Source of the DNA: Sanghuangporus weigelae | Taxonomy: Eukaryota > Basidiomycota > Agaricomycetes > Hymenochaetales > Hymenochaetaceae | DNA: 64,000 nt | Reading direction: 5' to 3' | Assembly: GCA_033182465.1 (NCBI GenBank) | Contig: CP137324.1 | Location: 2,108,001 to 2,172,000 of the forward strand | In this document: positions 22,084 through 33,965 of the stretch, piece by piece | How positions within the stretch are numbered: the stretch's first letter is position 1 | Layout of the letters: each line of letters starts with the position of its first letter | Program-made: the position numbers and the translations under genes | The notes under the pieces: generated by a model | Databases searched by the model: none | Seen by the model: only the letters and a program-made list of their open reading frames with translations | Told to the model about the DNA's origin: nothing

Positions 22084-24742
22084 ATGGACAGGTATGTAAT
22101 GCCCTTGTACGCGCTCACGTGATGGTGTCACTCACGTGCGTTACAGTCCCACCGCAACTGCCGATCCTCCGCAGATACCACCACGCTCGCCATCCGACCG
22201 ACCTGCTTTCGTCAGTGCCCATCCTTCGCCTATTCGCAGTAGAGTATCGGGCACTCGGCTCTTTACTTCTGACACGATAAACGCTGAAGATAATAAGAAA
22301 GACATGTATCGTGAAACTCACAAGTACTTTCTTGGGCCGATGCCCGTTGATCAGTTTCTGGACGCCTTCGTCAAGCCCACTCATAACTGTGGCACAAGAA
22401 GTAACAGAAGCTCTGAAGGGCTCGACTTCCATATGGATGACTCATGGAGACTTGAAGCAATGATGTATGAGCCTCTGGTGCGTGCCTTCTTTCAATACAA
22501 TTTATCCCGCCGCTAAACGTATCCTACCAGGTAGCTGCGTTAGAGAAACTCAACCTCAATAATCTTTGCTTCAAGATTACTGCTAAGAATGGCGACCCAG
22601 ATTGGGTTGTTGAGGATCTGGCTCCGGACATCTCTGTTTATAGTAAAGATCGTTGGAACAATAGAGTTCGAGCGAAGACCAATTTCGACAAAGATTATTC
22701 GGATACCGACTTCTCCGCTATGGAAGTGCCCACGGAAATCAAACTACGTGCGAGGAGCGATCCATTCAGAAATCTTAAAGACGGAGACGATGTGACAAAG
22801 CACCAGTTTGTCAGGACCGATAATGCGTCGCAGGAAATAATTGGACAGATCTGTGCCTATGCGTCTGCGCAAATGGGAATGGCGTTCCGAACTCACTGTT
22901 TCTCCGTTTTCATTGCCGGTAATATTGCCCGACTGATTCGCTGGGACAGGGCCGGTGCAGTCGTCACCAGATCGTTCAAGTATATGGAGATTTCCTGGCT
23001 TCTGGATTTCTTCAAGCGCTATGACAGATTATCGCAACTGCAACGTGGATGGGACCGGACTGTCCTTCCCTTGAAAGTATCGGAAGCGAGCGAGGCCCGT
23101 GACGCGCTAATCCAGCAACGATTCAGCGACGAAACTGAGGAAGAGTTTCAAGAACGGTCTGCATACTTCCAAAATGCGAGATATTACAAGTTTCTTGTCC
23201 CGGTGCTTCCGAAGGGTCAGGAAACAGACGCAGTGCGAGCGAAGACCTTTATAGGTGCTTTCCCGAGACGGTGGGCCTGCTCATTGCTAGGTCGCAACTC
23301 ACGTGGGACACCTGTTTACGACCCAGAAACTGGCGGAATCCATTGGCTTAAAGATTCCTGGAGAATCGACATGAAATCGGTTGTAGTCGAACATGAGTCA
23401 TACGAAAAAATGGAACAATGCAAGGTCCGGAATCTTATTCCATTACTGACTGCCGGTGATGTGCGGCTCCTGGATGAGATCTACGAAGAATCGAGTCGCG
23501 CAGTGCATATCGATTTGAATGCTTTTCGAGACGTCAGCTCTTCGGATGCGTCGGCTTCGACTTCTGAGCAAGAAGGGCAGATGCCCGTCCGTGGACCAAA
23601 ATACAATACGGTCCATTGCACTATGACTGACAAGCTGATCGGTGAAGATTGGGTTTGCGGAGACAAAGAGTTCCTTTGGCGAAACATGCTTGGTTACTCC
23701 CAGTACCGGATCGTTCTCAGAGACGTTGGACGCGATCTGACATCATTCCCATCCACGACGGTACTCTTACAAGCAGTGGCGGACGCTTTACTTTGTAAGT
23801 GCTCAATTAGTCCTCATGACGCTTCCTACTACTAATAGTTCACACAGGCCATTCCGATGCGCTGTTTAACTCAGAGATCCTTCATCGCGACATAAGCCCG
23901 AGCAACATTTTAATTATGGATGGTGGAGTGGGTAGACTGATTGACTGGGATCTTTGCAGACATGCCAATCAAGGTCAGTCACATCGCCCGGGTCGCACTG
24001 TAAGTTCATTTTATTTCTCTTAATATGTTGGAGAGTGAGATGTCTTGTTTAGGGCACTTGGCAATTCATTTCTGGAGCACTTCTGGAATCACCAACGACG
24101 AAGGTCCATGATTGTACTGACGATTTGGAGTCTTTCCTTCACACATTGACGTTCACGCTCATTCGATTCTCGAGCTCATCATTGGGACCTCCTGAACTGT
24201 CTCGTTTCTTGAGTATGTTTGATGAAGAGTGGGACCTTCCTGAGGGCAAGACCATCGGTGGAAGTGCAAAGTCCGATAAATTGAGGGGAGCGGGCGGATA
24301 TGTTGCCAGGTTGGATTTTCCGGGACGTCCTGGACTGCGCAAACTTCTGTTGGACTTCTCGCGTCTATTCCTTGCGGTATATTGTCTCGAGCCAACCGAG
24401 GAGACGAAGGCACAGATCGAGCTATTGATGACGCGGGAGGGAGGAGGACTGAAGATTCGCGGAATGGTCCTCGAACTTCTCAAGCGAGTGGAAGATCTAA
24501 AGGAATGGTTGGAAAACCCCGGGTCAAAGAAAATCAAATTTCCGAGTGGAACCGGTACCCAGAAAGGTAAACGGCCTCGGAACGAGCGTATGCCGTTCCA
24601 GCGGATCTCTTATGTGTCCACCGGTATATCGGAAATCATGGATGCTGTACCGGAAGGGAATGAGAATGATCCAGTTCAGGAGGAGGAAGGGGGAGAAGAT
24701 CGGAAGGCAAAGAGGATCCGTTCTGATGTCGAAACGAATTGA
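22084..24742 (+). CDS. FunK1 fungal-type protein kinase, copy C (intact)
   Basis: The exons are 22,084-22,091, 22,147-22,477, 22,531-23,794, 23,848-23,999 and 24,053-24,742. All introns are GT-AG and 50-56 nt. The exons sum to 2,445 nt, so the predicted protein is 814 residues. The first coding exon is only 8 nt (ATGGACAG). The N-terminal ~80 residues are Pro/Ser-rich. The central region (about residues 110-530) holds the FunK1 N-lobe and insert. The catalytic loop HRDISPSNI is at about 547-555, with Asp549 and Asn554 as catalytic and metal ligands. DWD (567-569) replaces DFG, and GTWQFIS follows the next intron. The C-tail is Glu-rich then Lys/Arg-rich, possibly a nuclear targeting signal. 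Substrate and pathway are unknown. This is the only complete kinase copy here, and it sits head-to-tail after a WD40 remnant. Confidence 0.9.
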
Positions 24743-24790
24743 TAGTAGGTCATCGTGAGGGTAGGTATATTCTGTAATTATGTTGTGTAC

Positions 24791-25467
24791 GTACAGGCAT
24801 TTACTGGTCCTTTGAACACCCAATACAGATCCACTCGTACACAACACCACAAACATTTAAAAAAAATTCTAATTACATATCTGAGTAGTCTGCTATAGAG
24901 GCTATATGCTGAAATTTTTTTGAGCTGTAAAATGTGCAGGAAAAATTAAATTGTGCGTGTGAAAAAAGTAGGATAAATGTCACGAAATTAACTCCTTTGA
25001 ACACCTTGTGACATAACTGTCACGCTAGTACATGTATTCGCGAGATGAGATCCGCCCGATTACATAATGATGTTGATAAGTCTGCCTGTCACGCTTTCCA
25101 AGTCACCTTTATTGTATGCCTTATATTAATTCATTGGATAGCTCTTTCGCCACAAACACTAGGCTGCATGTACTTACAGTAGTGGAGTACTAATATATCT
25201 GCTTTTTAGCCATGGTCAAAGCATGAATGAATAGCAAAATGCATCTGATTCATTGTTTCTTATTGAGTTTCACTGAAATTCAGCAGTAAATAATTTCTCT
25301 GTATTTAACGGCTCATAGTAATTTGCTGAAATTTTGCAGCATGACTCATGTGTATTCTGTCCACCTATGATAAAAATTTCAAGTTGCAAATTGGAGGTTT
25401 GAGTGAGTAAATGTAGGGGGGTGTTCAAAGGAAGGGTACTGTTTAAAGGACCAGTAAATGCCTGTAC
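24791..25467. mobile_element. 677-bp non-autonomous inverted-repeat element, copy 2
   Basis: Same length, ends and flanks as the copy at 12,399. It arose by segmental duplication, not by a second insertion, since the insertion point is identical. Confidence 0.75.
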
Positions 25468-27049
25468 TGTACTTGATTGTATAATTTACAACTGCGAGTC
25501 GGTTGTATTATTGGTTCGTGTCAACTAGCCCTTAATGGATTCGACTGAAGGTTCGGTTCACGATGCGTTGTCAGGCTATAAAATTGCCTGGACATAAACA
25601 TAAGGAATAGCACAGGATCTGTTGTTATTATTAAACAATAGCTCTACAAGACGTGACATATGAATCCTCGAAACTCAGATTCAGCTTATTCGCAAGTGCT
25701 CTACCAGTGCGATCAGAAAGGAAAGCAAGAGCATAATGACAGAAGCCCATATCAGATAAGTATTGGGCAATAGCAATGTGAAACTACCAAGAAAAGCAGC
25801 TCCACTCTAGTCATAACAGTTGTCTCAATCATGATTCTAATACCATATCAGAAGAAATCAACTTGGATATCAATGCCAACACTTACTGTAGCTGTTCAAT
25901 GGTGATCCAACGAGGCCTACAAATTAACCTCAACACCTTCTTCATACAACACCACATGTGTGAAAGGTGTGTAAAAGGGCTGTGAGAAAGCATTTTGAGA
26001 AGATGCGAATCAAGAAGACCGTGCCATTGTAGTGGGTGGTGTGTGTCTCTGAAGGTGCTATCAATGTCCGTCCTACTAAGGGTGCTGAATGTATGAAGAA
26101 ACCTCCAAAAACGAGATGCCGACACTATCAGACTCTAAATCCCCACTATCCAGCAGGTGCCAGGGACCATCAGAGACGTGATGAATGGGTCTAGGGGTGC
26201 CGAAGTATGAAAGGGATAAGCTAATAGGGCCGCCGTTCAAAAGGGGGGGATCACAGGAGGCTGCCGATGTGGTAGAAACTCGGGCACAGGGTCGGCAGAA
26301 GCGTATGAGATGAATATAAGGGATAAAATGGAGTGAGTGGGTGGAGAAGGTGCCACTGGGTCGTCTGGTATGATGCCTGTGTCACTGGATAGCCACCGAC
26401 ATCAACTAGAGGGGTACAGGAAGGAGGGGGAGGCCACATGAGTCCGCCGAAGTAGCATAAACATGATAGATGAAAGGTAAGGGTAGTATAAGATGGATAT
26501 ATGAGCTAAGCTGGAGTGAAAACTGAAAAGGGGGCCACAGGGGAGTCTGATAAGAAGCCTGGGTCACCAAAGGGTCGCCGACATCAGATAGAGGGGCGCT
26601 GACAAAGTACAAGAGGGGTGGAGGAAGCTCAGGGTTAAATCCCAAGCTTCTGCACACTCGCTGAATATCAGAGCGGCCAAGGCGTATCAGAGGTGGCGAA
26701 GGCAAGTAGAATGATGAGTCAAGCAAGAGGAGATGTCAAAGATAGTATATAGTCAAGGGGGGATCTCAGTACAAGAGGGGAGACTCAGAGTGAGAGATAT
26801 CTCGAACTCTAGTGCTCAGACTGGTACATGCTCTCTTCCTCTAAGATGATCTGTTGTCTACCAACCTAAAATAAGCTCTATATATACTCTGCTGCTGTCG
26901 CCGACATGTCCTACTGTCTGACAACATCTCCTGAGTCATCTGGGTCACTAAGGGCCGCTGCCAGAGCACCCAGGTGAAATCTGCAAGTGGCAACATGAGA
27001 GAGGCATCTAATGGCATGGAATATCGAGTATCTGCAATAATACGGGTGC

Positions 27050-29719
27050 TGTAGTGCACCGCACTTGTCTGTACCGGTACATCGGTACAGGCCCCTCAGT
27101 ACTCTGTATAGTATACCATTGTGCGGCGACCGCTACACCTCCGCCGCTCCTTATGACTATTCGATCACCGCTCCTCGAGTCGCCGCTCAACCAATAGGGC
27201 TGCCGACTCCCCTCATTCAAAAGCGGGTTCAGCCTCTCTCAAACCAGACACCATTAGGCAAGCCTCCAGACAGTCAAGAAAAATGAGGTTACTCCAGGCA
27301 TCAGTTCAAGCAGACTGGCGACATCTGTCGGACCACCGCCACTCCACGGTGCCGATGTACTGTCACGTCTTCAGTTGCCTCTTTCCGCGTGCCCAGCGTT
27401 GCCACTTCGCGTCTCTGGGCAGTCTCCCCAAACCGTCTTGGCATCATAGATGAGGTACCTAGATCCTCCAGACTTTTCAAACCGAGTATGCTTGGCCAGC
27501 TGCGTCTTCCGATATGCAGGTGCTAGGGATATTGCGGTGGATGTATTCGCTATGGCGGCAGAAGTATATTGAACCATACAACCGATCGAATGTTCATCGG
27601 CTCCTGTCGATTGGTTTATCTGACGTTGGCTGGAGGTTTTATAAGGTCCAAGGTACCACATTTCATGTTCATACTATGCCACTTTGCGCGCTGAGTCCGG
27701 TGTCGGACACGGCAGCCACTAGCGTATTCCCCACTTTAGTATTATTGGCTCCCCTGACATTTCATATTTGTATGGTGCAACTACTTAGCGATCCGAGCGC
27801 GCCCAATGATATGAGGTGCCGTGCCAATCACCGCCAACCCGATTGGCACGTGCCCATGTCTTGGCAGCTTCGCGGCGTGCCCCGATCGCGCGCCTGTGAC
27901 GCGCCATTACTGTCGCCGCCTCTGTTACGCTCGTCACCAGTATTCTCCAGTATATAAAGACTTCATGTATGTAGTGTCCTAAAGAAGTACAGAATAGATT
28001 CAAGTGCACTCCTCTCTTCTCTGTTAGTCGCTTCGCTCCCTATCGCCTCCACCGAGGATCACGCGCCGACCCAAGACTCTGCTCCTATTTAGGAAATATT
28101 AGGGGCACATGCTTCCCACGCCACTGCGCAGGTGATCAGTGGGGTTACCCCGAGTCTTGAGAGTCAGCAACGCTATCGCCGTCTTGACAATCAGCGACAC
28201 CATTGCTCTTCTAGTGATTGCCGACACCCACACAACCCGACGACACCAGAGCTCTACTACTTATCCACGACGCCGAGACTGCACAAGCGATTGCCAACCA
28301 AGTTCCCTCTTAGTGATCGGCAAGGACGTCACACTCCTGGTGGTCGCCGACGCCTGCGCAACCCATCAACGCCAGAGCTCTATTACTTATCCACGACGCC
28401 GAGACTTTACACTCGATCACGACTGAGCTCTCGTCGTGGAGATTGATGGCGACGCCAATCTCTTAGTGATCGTCGGCGCCTCTGTCCCGTGTGCTATCAG
28501 CGGCACCCCTCCGTACACCAATCGTGTTCCAGTCTTTACAATTGAGCTCTCCCCCACGACTGAGCGTCCATTCCGATTGGCAGCAGTGCTTCTGGGTCAA
28601 ATCGTTTGCCGCGGCATCAAGCTGTCTAGGAGGCCTAGCCACAAGTTGCACCCTTTCTTACCTCTCCGATCTTTGACATCGCCGACGCCTCCCTGTAGTC
28701 GAACGCAGCCATCTTTGCTGCTGCTTAAGAGGGTCTGATAGTCTACAGCGCTGTTGCCATCGCCGCCTCTGTTACACTCGTCACCAGTATTCCCCAGTAT
28801 ATATAGACCTCATGTATGTAGTGTCCAGAAGAAGTCCAGAATAGATCCGAGTGCACTCCTCTCCTCTCTGTTAGTTGCTTCACTCCCTATCGCCTCCGCC
28901 AAGAATCGCACGCCGACCCAAGACTCTGCTCCCATTTAGGTAATATTAGGGGCACGTGCTTCCCCGCCACTGCGCAGGTGATCAGCGGGGTTACCCCGGG
29001 TCCTGAGAGTCGGCAATGCCATCGGCCTCTTGACAATCGGCGACACTGTCGCTCTTCTGGTGATCGCCGATGCCCACGCAACCTGACGATGCTGTCGCTC
29101 TACTACTTATCCACGACGCTGAAATCTTACAAGCAATCGCCGACTGAGTTCTCTTTCTAGTGATCAGCGAAGATGTCACTCTCCTGGTGATCACCGACGT
29201 TTGCAACCCGACGATGCCATCGCTCTACTACTTATCCACAACACCGAGACTGTACAAGCAATTGCCAACCGAGTTCTCCTCTTAGTGATCAGCGAGGACG
29301 TCACTCCCCTGGTGGTCGCTGACACCCATGCAACCCGTCGACACCATTGCTCTATTACTTATCCACGACGCCGAGACTTTACACTCGATCACGACTGAGC
29401 TCTCGTCATGGAGATTGATGACAATGCCAATCTCTTAGTGATCGTCGGCGCCTCTGTCCCGTGCGCTATCAGCAGCACCCCTCCGTACACCGATCGTGTT
29501 CCAGTCTTTACGATTGAGCTCTCCCCCACGACTGAGCATCCATTCCGATTGGCGGCAGTGCTTCTGGGTCAAATCGTTTGCTGCGGCATCGAGCTGTCTA
29601 GGAGGCCTAGCCATGAGTTGCACCCTTTCTTACCTCTCCAATCTTTGACATCGCCGACGCCTCCCTGTGGTCGAATGCAGCTGCCTTCGCCACTGCTTAA
29701 GAGGGTCTGATAGTCTACA
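27050..29719 (+). mobile_element. Nested solo-LTR-like element 1, unit 3
   Basis: Duplicate of 14,658-17,327, with TGTAG...CTACA ends and the same internal tandem structure. Confidence 0.6.
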
Positions 29720-29985
29720 GCACCAGTGGAGTTCGGCTTGGCAGTGCGAGTCGGCAGCTTGGCACGCCAATATACCACATGCCTATCTTCCATACATGGT
29801 CTAATGGGGGTGGCCGCATTGGGGGGAAGTTGGGAAACGTCAGAGCCGATGATCGGAGGCTAATATCGCATATATAAGACAAGAGATGCATCAGTCAGTG
29901 TTCCTGAGGTGTCCAATGCATCGGCAGCACTCAATACAGAGTGTGGGCAATCCCTAGTGGCTAATATGAGTGGCTGGAGCAGTGG

Positions 29986-31493
29986 TGTAGTGCACACCGC
30001 TATTCTGGGCATCAGCAGTCGAGTATTGTACATACTTCACCAGTGTCCAACACACTGGTGTATCAGCTGCCTGAGCAACTCCAACAGTCATAAAGGGTGT
30101 ATACGACTCAATTTGATCCTTCTGAGCGCTCCGCCATACCTTAGGACATGCCCGAGACTTTGTACATATCTTGGCTCACCCTATTTCACCTTCCATTGCA
30201 CATATGTCACATTCCGAGACCCCGAAGACCCGCTAATACTGCGCCATAGGCACCATGCCATATTTCGTTGTCCATACTTTGTCACACTACCACTCGCTGA
30301 CCTCCGCCTCAGTCACCCGAGCAGATATCGGCACTCTGAAGCCTGGGCCCAGACTCCTAAAGGGACCCTAGGCCTTTTCATCAGTGTTTCACACTGCCAG
30401 AGACCGTTCCGACCTGTTTTGAGGTACCTAATGGTCACGTACCTTCATCCTAGATGTTCCACGAGGTGCGCTCCGTTGTTTGGACCTTGCCAAAGTGGCC
30501 TCCGAGGTTTGGACTTCCGATCGGAGTTAGCCGATTGGTACATCCATTCGATCACTCCGTCTGATTTGTTCGCTGACCTGGGTGCGCGGTTCGGAGAACC
30601 CTTCCTGGACAGTTTTCATGTTGTTTCACAGTTCCTTGCAGTCTGTCTGACCCTTATCGCATCAGTTTCACACTCCTTGCTACGATTTCATCCTGTTTCA
30701 CAGTTTCCTATAGTCCACTAGACTTCTGTCTCGTCGGTTTCATGCTCCTTGTTGTGGTTTTATTACGTTTCACCTCATGTCTTGTCACGATCCTCCTGCA
30801 GTCCCAGATCAGCCGTTTTGTACATGTTTTGGACCCCCATAGTCTATAAAACCCGTCCAGATGTCGTAGTTTTCAGATAGCGAATACTAGAGATCTGTTC
30901 AGCGCACGCATCTTCTGTTCCGAAGCCTCTCAGACCGTCCCGACCGACTCTGTCATTTATAGAAAGTCGTAGTACCCACTTTGAGTGTCTTGTCTTCCTT
31001 GTCTAGACTAGTCCAGATGTCCCAGGGGTGACTCAGATACTCTCAGCTTGTCTTCTCTCTTCGTCAACTCATCTCCAAGGTGATCAAGTCGCCGAAGTAT
31101 TCACTCGGTTCACCACAGCACGTCCGATTTGGTCTCCCTAGACGACCATTGAGTGTCACATCTTGCCTACATGTGTTCACTCTCCCTTTTCTTCCCTTTT
31201 TAGATAGGTTGCCATTGCTCGGTCACACGAGAATGGACCTAGATGCTCATTTACATCCCATCCCTCCGATAGTTCACACCGACTGTTCTGGCCGGAGGTA
31301 TTCCGACTATCCACGGTTCCCACAGAGTAGGTTGGAGTCTCGGTCTATCTCAGGAGAGTCTTCCAGATCACCCTTCTTTGTTTGGTTTCCCCGATTTGTT
31401 CTCACTTGCTCCCTATAGGATCAAACACCCTAGTCTGCTAGGATCACACCTACAGACCTAGTCTGATCATCCACCCACCCTATCGATCATACA
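29986..31493 (+). mobile_element. Nested solo-LTR-like element 2, unit 3
   Basis: Duplicate of 17,594-19,101. The start here reads TGTAGTGCACACC, one base closer to nested element 1 than the unit-2 copy. Confidence 0.6.
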
Positions 31494-32023
31494 GCAGTGC
31501 TGTGGGGGACTGCCGGATTGGCGTCAGATACGTTGTAATGAGGCATGTAAGCACATATGACTATATGTAGCTCCTTAGGGAATGGGGGACTGCTTGGTAA
31601 GCTGCAGGAGGTGTCGGCGAGAGTACCTGAGGATGTCTGAATGTCCGCCACATCGATCGGCGCCATGGGGGGCCAACTTGGAGGCATCTAGAGTCGCCGC
31701 AAAGCTGTATGTACGGTAAATTGTAAGATTGGCAGGCTGTAGCCACTGAGGGATGTGTCCTATAGTGCCTGGTGCTGGGTAGGAGTCGTCGGCAGACCTG
31801 TCTGAGTGTAGGAGAGCCATCAGCGGATCGATCTGGGCCTTAGGAGGGTGCTGCAGTACAGTACATGTGCTGGAATCAGTGGCAACGTGCTCAAATGGTG
31901 TCTCGAGTGCAGTAAGAGTATGCCCTCACACTCTGAGGTGTAGGTGGCACTGGGATATGGTATCTGTAGTGGGAGGGAGTCATAGTATGAGTGTACTGGC
32001 ACAGGAGGGGCCAGTGCACTACA

Positions 32024-32349
32024 GCGCGTGGTGTGGCAGCGAGCACGTGGTGCGGCAGTGAGCGTGTGGTGTGGCAAATGAGATGCTGCAAAGTGAGTGT
32101 GCGACTGGTCAGTGATCACGCAAGATAGAGCTAATGTAAGCTTATAAAGGCATTTAGTCATTCACCATGCTTAGTCACACAAGTGATCACCTAAACTCTC
32201 CAGACCTAGTAATATCTTTAACCCGCAGGACGCAGTATTAAGCACAGTATATTGAAAAATTCAGAGTGGCACCAGATCAGAAGGGATCAACTTCCGAAAT
32301 CGCTTGTCTTATTTGATTAGCCGGTGTGGGAACAGCAGGTGATTGATGG
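32024..32349. other. Unassigned spacer before WD40 remnant 3
   Basis: Duplicate of 19,632-19,957. No gene is seen. Confidence 0.4.
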
Positions 32350-33734
32350 GGACACACATCATGGATTACGTCAGTTATTTTCACTCCAGACGGTAAACGC
32401 GTCATCTCCACTTCAAAAGACAGCATTCGCATTTGGGATGCACCGAGATCGCGTCAGGTGCATTCGAGGTGCATACAGACTCGGTTAGATCAGTCGCGTT
32501 CTCTGCTGACAGGAAATGCATCGTCTCAGGCTCAGATGATAACACAATCCATGTCTGGGACGCCGACAGCGGCAAGCATCTCACTGGTCCTTTCATGGGT
32601 CACACAGACGGTGTCCTTTCGGTGTTGTTCTCACCAGATGGCAAACGTGTCCTCTCAGGCTCTGAGGATGGGACCATTCGCATTTGGAATGCGGAGAGCG
32701 GCAAGCTCCTCGCAGGTCCGTTTGATGCACACATAGAGAGGGCGGGATGCACCCGGACTGGTGACGACGGCGAGCTCTCCACAGAAACACACCATTGCCC
32801 TGTCTATTCAATCGCATTCTCTCCGAACGGAAAACACCTCGTCTCACTCTCCTGCAATAACACCATCTGCATCCGGGACGCTGACAGAGGCAGGCTTGTA
32901 TTGGGTCCGTTCAAGGGGCACACAGGCAGGGTCAATTCGGTGGGATACTCGCCAGATGGCAAGCGTGTCGTGTCCGGTTCTCGTAATACGACAATTTGGA
33001 TTTGGGATGCGGATAGCGGCAAGCCCGTCTTGGACCCGCTCGAGGGGCACACAGCCCCCGTCTTGTCAGTCGCATTCTCCCCGAACGGGAAACGCGTCGC
33101 GTCGGGTTCTCGTGATAACACAATTTGTATATGGGATGCCGGAACCGGAAATCTCATCTCGGGGCCGCTCAAAGGACATAGAGCCGGCGTAAAGTCGGTT
33201 TGTCTCTCGCCGGATGGCAAGTGTGTTGTCTCAGGCTCCTGGGATGAAACTATTTGCGTTTGGGATGCCGACACCGGGGAGCTCGTCTTGGGGCCGCTCG
33301 AGGGGCACACAAGCTGGGTCCTGTCAGTTGCTTACTCACCAGACGGGACACGCGTCGTGTCGGGATGCAGTGATGGAATGATTCGTGTCTGGGATGTGAG
33401 CGATGGGGGCATCATCCCAGGACGCGACGGAAGGCTTGCAAAAAGGACCGTGACAACCTCCTCGTCGTCTCACCAAGCAGATACGCATACAGGCCCAAAT
33501 GACCAAGATACTGTCCCAGCAGCCTCTAGGGAATGCATGCTCTCGAACTGGATGCTGTCCGAAGATGGCTGGGTGAAAGGCGAAGGAGGCGAGTTGCTGA
33601 CATGGATACCGGAGGATATGCGTGGTGCACTCTGGCTACCGCGGAATACTGCTTTCAATGGCCAGTTTTTGATGAAGCTAGATTTACCGAATTCCCCCGT
33701 GGGTGAGGACTGGGCGAAAGGCTATCCAAAGTGA
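32350..33734 (+). pseudogene. WD40-only remnant of the STAND gene, unit 3 (mosaic)
   Basis: The 5' truncation is the same as in unit 2. A continuous frame from 32,433 to 33,734 gives 433 codons: seven WD40 repeats followed by the complete C-terminal tail (GELLTWIPEDMRGALWLP). It is therefore better preserved than copy 2. Repeats 1-5 match copy 2. Repeats 6-7 (from about 33,179, HRAGVKSVCLSPDGK) match copy 1. The tail returns briefly to copy-2-like sequence (about 33,471-33,620) and ends copy-1-like. The initiator is unclear: the frame starts at a TTG, and the first ATG is inside the second repeat. It is called a pseudogene because the receptor part is gone, but a single-propeller product cannot be excluded. 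Confidence 0.7.
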
Positions 33735-33965
33735 TCTTTGATTACTCTGTGTTATTGATATGCGCTTTTTTGATACTGCCTGTCATTCTTTGTTTTATCA
33801 TCATTATATATGTGTGATTCTTCGCGGTTTTAGGAATAGATAGACACCGGCATCTTCAAGTTTTAGTTCACCGCTTGTACAGTCCTTATGTATGTTCATG
33901 GAGTAGTTCATTAGGAAGGAGGCAAACAACAGGCTTACTGTTCATTTACAACGGAAAAGGCTGTA
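33735..33965. other. 3' flank of WD40 remnant 3
   Basis: Matches the flanks of copies 1 and 2 but begins to diverge from about 33,870 (CCGCTTGTACAG against CTGCATGTACAG). No gene is seen. Confidence 0.45.

Larger units (their letters stand above)
11486..23877 (+). repeat. Tandem segmental duplication, unit 2 (12,392 bp)
   Basis: Position 1 corresponds to 11,486 and then to 23,878, all at the same base inside the kinase catalytic loop. Unit 2 contains the kinase B 3' exons, the 677-bp element, the LTR block, WD40 remnant 2 and the kinase C 5' exons. The spacing of matching features between units 2 and 3 is constant at 12,392 bp (for example 12,399 and 24,791, 14,658 and 27,050, 20,041 and 32,433). 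Only scattered single-base differences were seen where I compared the two. Confidence 0.9.
25568..32023 (-). mobile_element. Minus-strand LTR retroelement fragment with nested solo LTRs, unit 3
   Basis: Duplicate of the block at 13,176-19,631, with the same two nested insertions at the same places. It is incomplete and inactive. All three insertions predate the 12.4-kb duplication. Confidence 0.65.
23878..33860 (+). repeat. Tandem segmental duplication, unit 3 (partial)
   Basis: This is the third occurrence of the module, aligned base for base with unit 2 at an offset of 12,392 until about 33,179, where the WD40 block switches to a unit-1-like sequence. Close similarity fades after about 33,860. 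No fourth kinase follows; instead the palindrome element and a more diverged flank (35,340-35,530) are found. Confidence 0.85.
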
